DNA of 11,372 bases. Source: an uncultured Clostridia bacterium. GTDB lineage: Bacteria; Bacillota; Clostridia; Peptostreptococcales; Anaerovoracaceae. How positions within the stretch are numbered: the stretch's first letter is position 1; every line of letters begins with the position of its first letter. Made by a program: the position numbers and the translations under genes. Shown here piece after piece: positions 5,823 to 11,372 of this stretch. Below the pieces are notes generated by a model, which did no database searches, was not told the DNA's origin, and worked only from the letters and a program-made list of their open reading frames with translations. The stretch lies in assembly GCA_934255545.1 (NCBI GenBank), contig CAKQOE010000059.1, positions 1 through 11,372 of the forward strand, written 5' to 3'.

Positions 5823-5849
5823 GACAAATATATATTAATATAATATACT
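5821..5849 (+). promoter_or_regulatory. Consensus-like plus-strand promoter in a gene-free region
   Basis: TTGACA (5821-5826), exactly 17 bases and TATACT (5844-5849): the same boxes and spacing as the mscL promoter. Start of transcription would be near 5856. The next annotated gene downstream (6203-6733) is on the opposite strand, so any product is non-coding, very small, or antisense to that gene's 3' end. Confidence 0.65.
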
Positions 5850-5857
5850 TAAATCAA
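5829..5857 (-). promoter_or_regulatory. Overlapping minus-strand promoter candidate
   Basis: Read on the minus strand, TTGATT (5857-5852), 17 bases and TATATA (5834-5829) overlap the plus-strand promoter face to face. The -10 box is self-complementary and the region is very AT-rich, so chance is a real possibility. The main support is the unexplained minus-strand terminator at 5668-5712. Confidence 0.3.
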
Positions 5858-6042
5858 GTTAGAAATAGTTTGTTTAAAGTTATTCGGCAGGACTTAGATT
5901 ATTTCTAATTTATGATCAATGTTTTTCATGATATTTTTCCTTCTCAATTTGTTTTTGCAGCACATTAATTTGTACGACTAATTAAAAAACACAGACACAA
6001 AGGATCTGCTTTATGATAAGCAGGTCTTTTGTGTCTGTGTTT
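5856..6042 (+). ncRNA. Candidate small RNA, plus strand
   Basis: A possible transcript of about 187 bases beginning after the strong promoter at 5821-5849 and ending at the 25-bp hairpin 5987-6042. Its first 56 bases can form AAGTTAGAAATA (5856-5867) paired with TATTTCTAATTT (5900-5911), including one G-U pair. The middle is single-stranded and U-rich. The hairpin has only a weak U-tail on this strand (TTTAAGTT), so the 3' end is uncertain. Length is in the 6S RNA range, but I see no feature that identifies it as 6S. Confidence 0.3.
5984..6042 (-). terminator. Very long hairpin terminator (25-bp stem)
   Basis: Arms 5987-6011 and 6018-6042 pair along all 25 positions (two G-U pairs) around a TATGAT loop; the outer part is AAACACAGACACAAA and its complement. 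The A-run 5984-5989 gives a strong U-tail on the minus strand. It may be a back-up terminator for the regulator gene, and on the plus strand may end the candidate RNA. Confidence 0.75.
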
Positions 6043-6149
6043 AAGTTAAGACGGACTGTGAATTTTGCATAACTATGATACAGAAGCTGATACGCTGTAC
6101 GCACAGGCGGTGACGCCTGAAATAGCTTATCGATCATGCATTTGTGCAT
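6043..6149. other. Gap between two terminators
   Basis: No gene is seen here. It contains a tight hairpin CAGGCG-GTGA-CGCCTG (6104-6119) without a T-run and a small ATGCATTTGTGCAT dyad (6135-6148). Neither can be assigned a function. Confidence 0.4.
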
Positions 6150-6173
6150 AAAAGATCCCCGCGTGAAGCGGGG
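6150..6173 (-). terminator. Terminator of the Mop-domain regulator gene
   Basis: CCCCGC (6157-6162) pairs with GCGGGG (6168-6173) across a 5-base loop. On the minus strand it is followed by ATCTTTTATG, 30 bases after the regulator's stop codon. Confidence 0.7.
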
Positions 6174-6202
6174 AAGCGGTAGGTCGTTATTTTATGCTGA
6201 TG

Positions 6203-6733
6203 TTAAACTACTGTAACAGCCATTGCCTTGAATACGCAGTAAACTGTATCGCCAAGCTTGAGATCGAGCTCTTTTACAGATTTCTTTGTAATGCTTACGA
6301 TCAGAGGCACACCTACGTTTACAGTGAGCTTGTAGTTGTTAGGAAGCTCTTCCATGCCCACGATAACGCCTTCGATGTTGTTTCTTGCGCTGCATACGAG
6401 TGGTGACTTGCTGATGATGATATCCTCAGGCTTTATGGAAACTCTTGCAGAACCTTCAACATCAGTGCTTACTGCTATCATGACGTCTTTTGTGCTGCCG
6501 ATGATCTTTGCAAACTGCTCTTCATCAACGCTTACGACTTCAGCTTCAAAAGTATTTTCTGATCTTCTTGACTGCATGAGATATGCTTCAAGCTGGCTTT
6601 CAGTCACACGGAGGCTCCTGCCTATCCTGTGAGCAGATATCTCGCCGCGCTTTATCATTTCATAAATAGTATATTTTGAAAGCTTGAGTTTCTGTGCAAC
6701 TTCTTCAGGAGTAAATAATATTTCGTCTCTCAT
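6203..6733 (-). CDS. HTH regulator with C-terminal molybdopterin-binding (Mop/TOBE) domain
   Basis: A 176-residue cytoplasmic regulator. Residues 5-53 form an excisionase/MerR-like helix-turn-helix (ILFTPEEVAQKLKLSKYTIYEMIKRGEISAHRIGRSLRV in outline) used for DNA binding. Residues about 114-176 are a Mop/TOBE domain: CSARNNIEGVIVGMEE, VGVPLIVSITKKSVKELDLKLGDTVYCVFKA. This domain binds molybdate, tungstate or molybdopterin. A linker (60-113) includes VSIKPEDIIISKSP, typical just before Mop domains. Homologues often sit beside molybdate or tungstate uptake genes; none is here. The ATG at 6733 is chosen because GAGGTGG precedes it; the in-frame TTG at 6748 overlaps that ribosome site. It has an extended -10 promoter, a dyad in its leader and its own terminator, and is divergent from the ABC operon. 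Confidence 0.9.
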   Translation of the reverse strand: MRDEILFTPEEVAQKLKLSKYTIYEMIKRGEISAHRIGRSLRVTESQLEAYLMQSRRSENTFEAEVVSVDEEQFAKIIGSTKDVMIAVSTDVEGSARVSIKPEDIIISKSPLVCSARNNIEGVIVGMEELPNNYKLTVNVGVPLIVSITKKSVKELDLKLGDTVYCVFKAMAVTVV

Positions 6734-6778
6734 GTATCCACCTCGCAATTTCTATGGAATCATAATGGTTTTAGGGTC

Positions 6779-6815
6779 ATCGGGCTATGGCGTAAAGCTG
6801 TTTGATACGCCCGAT
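6779..6815 (-). promoter_or_regulatory. Inverted repeat in the regulator's 5' leader
   Basis: ATCGGGC (6779-6785) and GCCCGAT (6809-6815) are a perfect inverted repeat starting a few bases after the predicted transcription start. An alternative pairing GGCGTA/TACGCC overlaps it. It could be an autoregulatory operator or an RNA hairpin switching between two forms; the sequence cannot decide. Confidence 0.4.
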
Positions 6816-6826
6816 ATATTGTATTC

Positions 6827-6854
6827 ATTATAACATAATTTTAAGTAAATTCAA
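6827..6854 (-). promoter_or_regulatory. Extended -10 promoter of the Mop-domain regulator
   Basis: On the minus strand TTGAAT (6854-6849), 16 bases and a perfect TATAAT (6832-6827) preceded by TG at the extended -10 position. The start would be near 6820, giving a leader of about 87 bases. Confidence 0.8.
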
Positions 6855-7058
6855 CTTTTGCAGATGTTTAAAGCGGATTGATTTTAGTTTTTTTATTTTT
6901 TAAGAGATTTGTCTGTTTTATTTTGCAGACAAAAGAGATTTTTTCACATAATCTTCACATTAAACACTTTAAAATGCCGTAAATCTTCACATAAGAGTTG
7001 TAAAATGAATCCTTGGTGGAATTTATTCATTTATATTATTTGAAGGGACGGTGTACTT
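6855..7058 (+). promoter_or_regulatory. Upstream control region of the ABC operon
   Basis: This AT-rich divergent region contains an 8-bp hairpin TTTGTCTG/CAGACAAA (6908-6933) followed by a T-run (6939-6944). It also has three direct TTCACAT repeats at 6943, 6954 and 6986 (11 and 32 bases apart, thus on one helix face). A weak promoter (TTGTAA 6998, 18 bases, TTTATT 7022) is possible; no strong one was found. AAGGGA at 7043-7048 is the ribosome binding site. Confidence 0.45.
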
Positions 7059-7985
7059 ATGATAGAAGTCAGAAACCTGACTAAGAAGTACGGTGATCAT
7101 GAGGCTGTAAGCGATATAAGCTTTACGGTAGAGGAAGGTCACATATATGGTTTTCTCGGACCTAACGGCGCCGGTAAGTCTACGACTATGAATATCATAA
7201 CCGGTTATATGGCTGCGACGTCAGGAGATGTTATCATAAACGGGCATGATATCCTTAAGGAGCCTCGTGCGGCAAAGTCGTGCATAGGATATCTTCCTGA
7301 AGTGCCTCCTGTTTATCAGGACCTCACAGTGCGCGAATATCTTGAATTTGCGGCAGAGATAAAAGGCATGAAGAAGCAGGCGAAAAAGGATGCTGTCGCG
7401 GAGGCTGTAAAGACAGCGATGCTTGAGGAAGTCGAGCAGAGGCTCATAAAAAATCTGTCAAAGGGATATAAGCAGCGTGTAGGACTTGCTCAGGCCATAA
7501 TAGGTCTTCCTGAGGTCCTTATACTGGACGAGCCGACCTCAGGCCTGGACCCGAAACAGATAATGGAAATGAGAGATCTTATAAAGAGGCTCGGAGACGA
7601 TCATACTGTAATACTCAGCTCGCACATACTTTCGGAAGTAAGCGCTATATGCGATCATGTAATAATGATATCCGGAGGAAAGATAGTAGCGAACGATTCG
7701 CTTGAGGCGCTGACAGCAGAAAAGAGTCTGGAGGAAGTATTCCTTGAACTTACAGATTCTGACAGGTTGGAAGCAATGGATGTCATAGATCTTGCAGCAG
7801 AAAAAATGTCTGAAGAACAGCCGGAAACTGAGGATGAGCATGATAATGACGCCGACGGAGCTGCCAATAAAGCGGATGAAGAAAATGCTGATGATCCTGC
7901 AGATGATAAAAAAGACAGCAATGATGATGAGCCTGCGGATGAAAATGATCACGTGGAGGTGAAAAACGATGGCGGCGATATTTAA
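7059..7985 (+). CDS. ABC transporter ATP-binding protein, GldA-like, with acidic tail
   Basis: A 308-residue ATPase of an ABC-2 type system. Motifs are complete: Walker A GPNGAGKST (34-42), the Q-loop region as GYLPEVPPVY (77-86, Glu in place of Gln as common in this subfamily), signature LSKGYKQR (133-140), Walker B VLILDE (153-158), D-loop SGLD (161-164) and H-loop H189. The normal domain ends near residue 232 (LEEVFLELT). The last 57 residues or so (252-308) are an extreme Asp/Glu/Asn/Lys low-complexity extension, unusual for the family. The final 17 bases overlap the permease gene, and the tail encodes its ribosome binding site, so the two are translationally coupled. Substrate unknown; the GldF/GldG-like neighbours define the class. 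Confidence 0.93.
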   Translation: MIEVRNLTKKYGDHEAVSDISFTVEEGHIYGFLGPNGAGKSTTMNIITGYMAATSGDVIINGHDILKEPRAAKSCIGYLPEVPPVYQDLTVREYLEFAAEIKGMKKQAKKDAVAEAVKTAMLEEVEQRLIKNLSKGYKQRVGLAQAIIGLPEVLILDEPTSGLDPKQIMEMRDLIKRLGDDHTVILSSHILSEVSAICDHVIMISGGKIVANDSLEALTAEKSLEEVFLELTDSDRLEAMDVIDLAAEKMSEEQPETEDEHDNDADGAANKADEENADDPADDKKDSNDDEPADENDHVEVKNDGGDI

Positions 7986-8832
7986 AAAAGAATTCAAGTC
8001 ATATTTTCACAATATGATCGGTCCTGTATTTATGACAGCTGTTATGATATTTATAGGACTCTACTTTTTTGTATACAATATGAACTACGGATATCCGTAC
8101 TTTGCAGTGGCGCTGTCGGGCGTTTCTATAGTATTTCTCCTGCTCGTGCCGGTACTTACAATGAGAAGCTTCGCAGAGGAAAAGCGCTCAAAAACAGACC
8201 AGATGCTGCTCACGTCTCCGTTGTCCGTAACGCAGATAGTTCTCGGAAAATTTTTCGCTATGGCATCAGTCCTGGGCGTCTGCATGATAATAACATGCAT
8301 CGCGCCTATTATCATTAAGCTTTACGGAGGCGGCGCGCTTCTTGCTGATTATGTTGCCATAGGAGCGTTCTTCCTGCTCGGAGCTGCATACATGTCGATC
8401 GGCATGTTTATATCGTCTCTTACGGAAAGCCAGGTCATAGCTGCTGTAGTGACATTCTGCGTGCTGCTCGTGCTGCAGCTCGTTGACGGCATAGGAAGCG
8501 TTATATCGTCATCAGCCATGCTGTCTCTCATAACTATGATAATTATAGTCGCTCTTATTGCATTTCTCATATATTACATGACAAAGAACGTTTTCATAGC
8601 TGACGGAGTCGGTATAGTCGGAGTTGTAGCGCTTATAGCAGCGTTCGTGATAAAAAGATCACTTTTTGAGGGACTTGCAGGCGATATCCTTGAGAAGATA
8701 TCACTTGTTTCGCGTTTTGATTCCATAGTGAACCAGACACTTGATATTTCAACTATTATATATTATATTTCTGTTTCAGCGCTTTTCGTGTTCCTGACAG
8801 TGCAGTCAGTTCAGAAGCGCAGATGGAGTTAG
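7969..8832 (+). CDS. ABC-2 family permease, GldF-like
   Basis: A 287-residue integral membrane protein with about six hydrophobic segments (roughly residues 17-38, 45-65, 95-118, 125-148, 157-180, 185-235) and a last helix near 262-280. The characteristic cytoplasmic motif RSFAEEKRSKTDQMLLTSPLS (66-86) after the second helix is typical of GldF/NosY-type permeases. It should form the membrane channel driven by the upstream ATPase. The start ATG at 7969 lies inside the ATPase frame, preceded by GGAGGTG 7 bases upstream. The TAG stop is followed immediately by the GldG ribosome binding site. In Bacteroidetes the related GldAFG proteins are tied to gliding; in Clostridia the role is undefined. 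Confidence 0.92.
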   Translation: MAAIFKKEFKSYFHNMIGPVFMTAVMIFIGLYFFVYNMNYGYPYFAVALSGVSIVFLLLVPVLTMRSFAEEKRSKTDQMLLTSPLSVTQIVLGKFFAMASVLGVCMIITCIAPIIIKLYGGGALLADYVAIGAFFLLGAAYMSIGMFISSLTESQVIAAVVTFCVLLVLQLVDGIGSVISSSAMLSLITMIIIVALIAFLIYYMTKNVFIADGVGIVGVVALIAAFVIKRSLFEGLAGDILEKISLVSRFDSIVNQTLDISTIIYYISVSALFVFLTVQSVQKRRWS

Positions 8833-8844
8833 GGGGTGCGCATA

Positions 8845-10548
8845 ATGTCTGACAACGAAAATAAAAAATTATCTGAAGATGCCGGCATTGCCGCAGAAGA
8901 GCATGTACCTGTGGCTTCAGGTGAAATGGAAAGACCGGCTGACGGAATTGCAGACGAAGCTATAAATGAAGCAGGATGCTCAGATGAAAATGAACATGAA
9001 GCAGAGGCATCCGCCTCTGAAAGCAATGAAGAAACGTCTGCAGACGTTGAGGAGAACGTCGTCCGGGCCGACGCAGAGGTTGCGGAAAATGGAAAAAAGA
9101 GTAAAAGGAAAAAAGAAAAGGGCGTCGGAGCAGCCGCATTCAAAAATTCGTTCAAGACGAAGGATTTCAGATTCGGCATGCACAGCTCGGCTCTTACCGC
9201 TGTCGTTATAGCTGCTGTTATAGTTGTGAATATCCTGGCGGCTCATCTGCCGGGTCAGCTCAACAGTATCGACATGTCGTCAAACAATATAACGTCAATA
9301 GGCAGCCAGACAGAAAAGCTGCTCGACTCGCTTGATGAGGATGTTACGATAAGCATCCTTGCTGCAGAGGATTCTGCTGACGCAAATATAAACGCGCTGC
9401 TGGATAAATATAAAAAGGCGTCAAAGCATGTAACCGTAAAATATATAGATACATCTACTGATCTCGGAGCTTCACAGACTTATTCGAACTACAGCGCTAA
9501 CAGCGTTATAGTCGCGTGCGGCGACAAGGAGAGCGTTATAGATTATTACGATATATACCAGCAGGATTATTCGTCATACTATACGACAGGCCAGGCTTCA
9601 ACAAGCTTTGACGGCGAAGGACAGATAACGAGCGCCATAAACAAGGTGACTGCCGATAACGCGCAGACGCTTTACTGCCTTACAGGCCACGGCGAGACAG
9701 CACTCGGCACATCGGTGTCTTCAATGATATCAAAGCAGAATATGATAGTTTCAGACCTTAATCTCCTCGCGTCAGATATACCTGACGACTGCTCCGCAGT
9801 CATTATAAACGGCGCGACTGACGACCTGAGCGCAGATGAAGCGACTAAGCTTACTGATTATATAAAGAACGGCGGAAGTGTCATGGTGCTTCTCGCGTAT
9901 ACTGACAAGAGCCAGCCGAACCTCGACAGTGTTCTAAAGGCTTACGGAGTACAGCGCGCGAACGGTAATGCTATAGCTATGGAAACAAGTGGCAGTTATT
10001 ATAATTACCCTATAAACATCATAGCCGGCATAGAGTCTACCGATATAACTTCAGATCTCGCTTCAGAAAAGGCAAACATCATAATGACTAACGCCATAGC
10101 GCTCAAGACGACTGATGCTGACGCTGTAACGATAACAGATCTGCTCACATCGTCTGACGGCGCGTATGCAAAGGTGCCGCAGAACGGACAGCTCACTACT
10201 CTTGAAAAAGAGTCAGGCGATGTGAGCGGACCGTTCGTATACGCTGTTATGTCTGAAGATGACGCAGAGGGCGGCAAGCTCGCAGTTGTAGCTTCTCAGA
10301 CGCTCCTTGAGGATCAGATAACGCAGAGCCTTACTGTAGGAAATCTGGAATTCTTTGTAAACTGTCTGGCTGACATGTGCGGCGAAAGCGGAGTGAATGC
10401 CGTATCTATCGAAGCGAAGAGCATGGATATAGAATATATGACTATACCTGCGCTTCATTCAATGATATGGATGGCTGTATGCGTCCTCATACCGTTTGTT
10501 ATATTAATAGCAGGCCTTGTTGTATGGCTTGCGCGCCGCAAGCGTTAA
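8845..10548 (+). CDS. GldG-family ABC auxiliary protein with long charged N-terminus
   Basis: A 567-residue membrane-anchored protein. Residues 1-82 are acidic low complexity (Glu/Asp/Ala/Ser), then a basic patch KKSKRKKEKG (84-93), then FKTKDFRFGMHSS and the first membrane helix (about 115-133). The extracytoplasmic part follows: LNSIDMSSNNITSIGSQTEKLL, then the GldG domain with LYCLTGHGETALG and DDLSADEATKLTDYIKNGGSVMVLL. A second helix closes the protein (about 541-561) before ARRKR, putting both ends inside. GldG-like proteins partner ABC-2 ATPase/permease pairs. The ATG at 8845 is chosen since AGGGGGTG (8831-8838) lies 6 bases upstream; the GTG at 8836 is part of that site. A DUF4340 gene often follows in this type of operon but is absent here. 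Confidence 0.9.
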   Translation: MSDNENKKLSEDAGIAAEEHVPVASGEMERPADGIADEAINEAGCSDENEHEAEASASESNEETSADVEENVVRADAEVAENGKKSKRKKEKGVGAAAFKNSFKTKDFRFGMHSSALTAVVIAAVIVVNILAAHLPGQLNSIDMSSNNITSIGSQTEKLLDSLDEDVTISILAAEDSADANINALLDKYKKASKHVTVKYIDTSTDLGASQTYSNYSANSVIVACGDKESVIDYYDIYQQDYSSYYTTGQASTSFDGEGQITSAINKVTADNAQTLYCLTGHGETALGTSVSSMISKQNMIVSDLNLLASDIPDDCSAVIINGATDDLSADEATKLTDYIKNGGSVMVLLAYTDKSQPNLDSVLKAYGVQRANGNAIAMETSGSYYNYPINIIAGIESTDITSDLASEKANIIMTNAIALKTTDADAVTITDLLTSSDGAYAKVPQNGQLTTLEKESGDVSGPFVYAVMSEDDAEGGKLAVVASQTLLEDQITQSLTVGNLEFFVNCLADMCGESGVNAVSIEAKSMDIEYMTIPALHSMIWMAVCVLIPFVILIAGLVVWLARRKR

Positions 10549-10602
10549 GATCGATATGATCTATGCGGGTATTTGATAAAGTAAATAATTGATACTGCAG
10601 CG

Positions 10603-10645
10603 GCCGCAGCCGGTATGATCTTGCATATCCGGCTGCGGCTTTTTT
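10603..10645 (+). terminator. Terminator of the ABC operon
   Basis: GCCGCAGCCGG (10603-10613) pairs perfectly with CCGGCTGCGGC (10629-10639), extended by TATG/CATA with one bulge, and is followed by six T (10640-10645). It lies 54 bases after the GldG-like stop codon. Confidence 0.93.
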
Positions 10646-10707
10646 GCTGCGCCGGAAAGTATGCGCGGCTGTATATCGAGCTTGCAGTGGCGCGAAGAAA
10701 TGTTATG

Positions 10708-10716
10708 TGGTAAAAT
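10708..10716 (+). promoter_or_regulatory. Possible extended -10 promoter of the DMT transporter gene
   Basis: TGGTAAAAT carries TG one base before TAAAAT (5 of 6). A TTGCAG at 10682 is 23 bases away, too far for a normal -35. The terminator just upstream requires a promoter in this interval, and this is the best candidate. Confidence 0.35.
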
Positions 10717-10757
10717 GTATCCGGCTGTGTTTACGGTCGGAAAAGGGTGCGTATTAT

Positions 10758-11372
10758 ATGAATTTAAAAAAACAGCATATGGGTATCATGTTTATCGTAG
10801 CGTCAGCGTTCTGCTTTTCGCTTATGGGGCTTTTTGTAAGGCTGGCAGGGGACCTGCCGTCAGTGGAAAAGGGATTTTTCAGAAATATAGTCGCTGCGGT
10901 ATTCGCATTTGTGATAATCATAAAAGAAAAGAACGGATTCAGATTCAGTATAAAAAATCTGCCGCTGCTTCTTGTGAGGGCGTTCTTCGGAACTGTCGGC
11001 ATAGTATGTAATTTCTACGCTATAGACAGGCTGGTCCTGTCGGATGCCAATATGCTCAACAAGATGTCTCCGTTTTTTACGCTTGTGTTCAGCGCGCTGC
11101 TCCTTAAGGAAAAGCTTAAGCCATATCAGGTGGCTGCGGTGGCCGCAGCGTTTGCCGGTTCACTTTTTATATTGAAGCCGTCATTTTCAAATGTCGAGTT
11201 CATACCGGCGCTTGCGGGTTTTGTCGGAGGGCTTGGGGCGGGTCTTGCGTATACGTGCGTCAGGGCGCTCGGACTGCGCGGGGAGAGGAGCTCTGTTATA
11301 ATATTCTTCTTCTCAGCCTTTTCGTGCATCGCGTGCCTGATCATGATGATACCTGTTTATGAGCCTATATCG
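10758..11372 (+). CDS. DMT superfamily transporter, EamA family (3' end outside window)
   Basis: The frame is open from ATG 10758 to the window edge, 205 codons of an expected 280-300. The N-terminus MNLKKQHMGIMFIVASAFCFSLMGLFVRLAG is the typical first EamA helix. FFRNIVAA, LLLVRAFFGTVGIVCNFYAIDRLVLSDANMLNKMSPFFTLVFSALLLKEKL and VAAVAAAFAGSLFILKP follow, making up the first five-helix EamA repeat (about residues 8-142). The second repeat begins near 150 (PALAGFVGGLGAGLAYTCVRAL). Such inner-membrane carriers export or import small metabolites; the substrate cannot be predicted. AAGGG (10743-10747) lies 10 bases before the start. The gene stands alone after the ABC operon terminator. Confidence 0.92.
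   Translation, partial: MNLKKQHMGIMFIVASAFCFSLMGLFVRLAGDLPSVEKGFFRNIVAAVFAFVIIIKEKNGFRFSIKNLPLLLVRAFFGTVGIVCNFYAIDRLVLSDANMLNKMSPFFTLVFSALLLKEKLKPYQVAAVAAAFAGSLFILKPSFSNVEFIPALAGFVGGLGAGLAYTCVRALGLRGERSSVIIFFFSAFSCIACLIMMIPVYEPIS

Noticed and set aside
5912..5968. Plus-strand 18-codon frame MINVFHDIFPS in the candidate RNA
   Set aside because: No Shine-Dalgarno sequence before the ATG.
5856..6042. Identification of the candidate RNA as 6S RNA or tmRNA
   Set aside because: Length is compatible with 6S, but I could not fit the central bubble and closing stem; there is no tRNA-like end or tag frame for tmRNA.
6098..6120. ACGCACAGGCGG stretch recalling the start of a c-di-GMP-I riboswitch
   Set aside because: Only a few bases agree; the required GGGCAAACC and tetraloop receptor parts are absent and no suitable gene follows.
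7809..7985. ATPase acidic tail as a frameshifted or fused separate gene
   Set aside because: The frame is continuous with the ATPase, has no internal ribosome-site-and-start pair, and ends on the permease overlap as expected.
7539..7997. Minus-strand open frame rich in Ile and Phe opposite the ATPase tail
   Set aside because: The composition is the complement of GAT/GAA-rich codons in the acidic tail; no independent signals.
10661..11011. Plus-strand open frame beginning before the DMT gene
   Set aside because: It overlaps the EamA gene in another frame; the EamA frame has clear family motifs and runs to the window edge.

Overview
The window looks like a chromosomal segment of a spore-forming, low-to-mid GC Bacillota of the class Clostridia. 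The evidence is a near-canonical SpoVS, a YlmC/YmxH-type sporulation PRC-barrel protein next to nrdR, strong AGGAGG-like ribosome binding sites, TTGACA/TATAAT-type promoters and heavy use of ATA for isoleucine. I cannot place the genus. No transposase, phage gene, tRNA, rRNA or CRISPR array was seen. Most of the window is ordinary housekeeping and sporulation DNA. The less ordinary parts are one AT-rich intergenic island and the charged extensions of an ABC system.

Layout. Positions 1-449 hold a possible gene tail, a strong hairpin terminator and a sigma-H-like promoter leading to spoVS (450-713, +). mscL (893-1363, -) converges on spoVS through a shared bidirectional terminator. A PRC-barrel gene of the ylmC/ymxH type (1658-1954, +) is followed by nrdR, pgeF and cmk (2150-4191, +), a probable operon with small gaps that ends in a long multi-tier bidirectional terminator. 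Upstream of nrdR lie a palindrome resembling a NrdR box and a leader able to fold into a branched structure. A DUF1015-family gene (4363-5604, -) runs back toward cmk. A 598-base gap (5605-6202) follows, AT-rich in its centre, with two opposing promoter-like sites in the middle and strong hairpins at both ends. These could define one or two small RNAs. Next is a regulator gene (6203-6733, -) that joins an excisionase/MerR-like helix-turn-helix to a molybdopterin-binding (Mop/TOBE) domain.

Divergent from the regulator is a three-gene operon (7059-10548, +): an ABC ATPase, an ABC-2 permease of the GldF type and a GldG-type auxiliary protein, closed by a textbook terminator. The ATPase C-terminus and the GldG-like N-terminus both carry long, acidic, low-complexity cytoplasmic extensions. 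The window ends inside a DMT/EamA-family transporter gene (10758 to beyond 11372, +).

How the genes relate. SpoVS and the PRC-barrel protein point to sporulation. NrdR represses ribonucleotide reductase genes, Cmk phosphorylates CMP/dCMP and PgeF guards against mis-incorporation in peptidoglycan precursors, so that operon mixes nucleotide and cell-wall housekeeping. The Mop-type regulator probably senses molybdate, tungstate or molybdopterin, but no molybdate transport or cofactor gene lies beside it here. The ABC operon substrate cannot be read from sequence.
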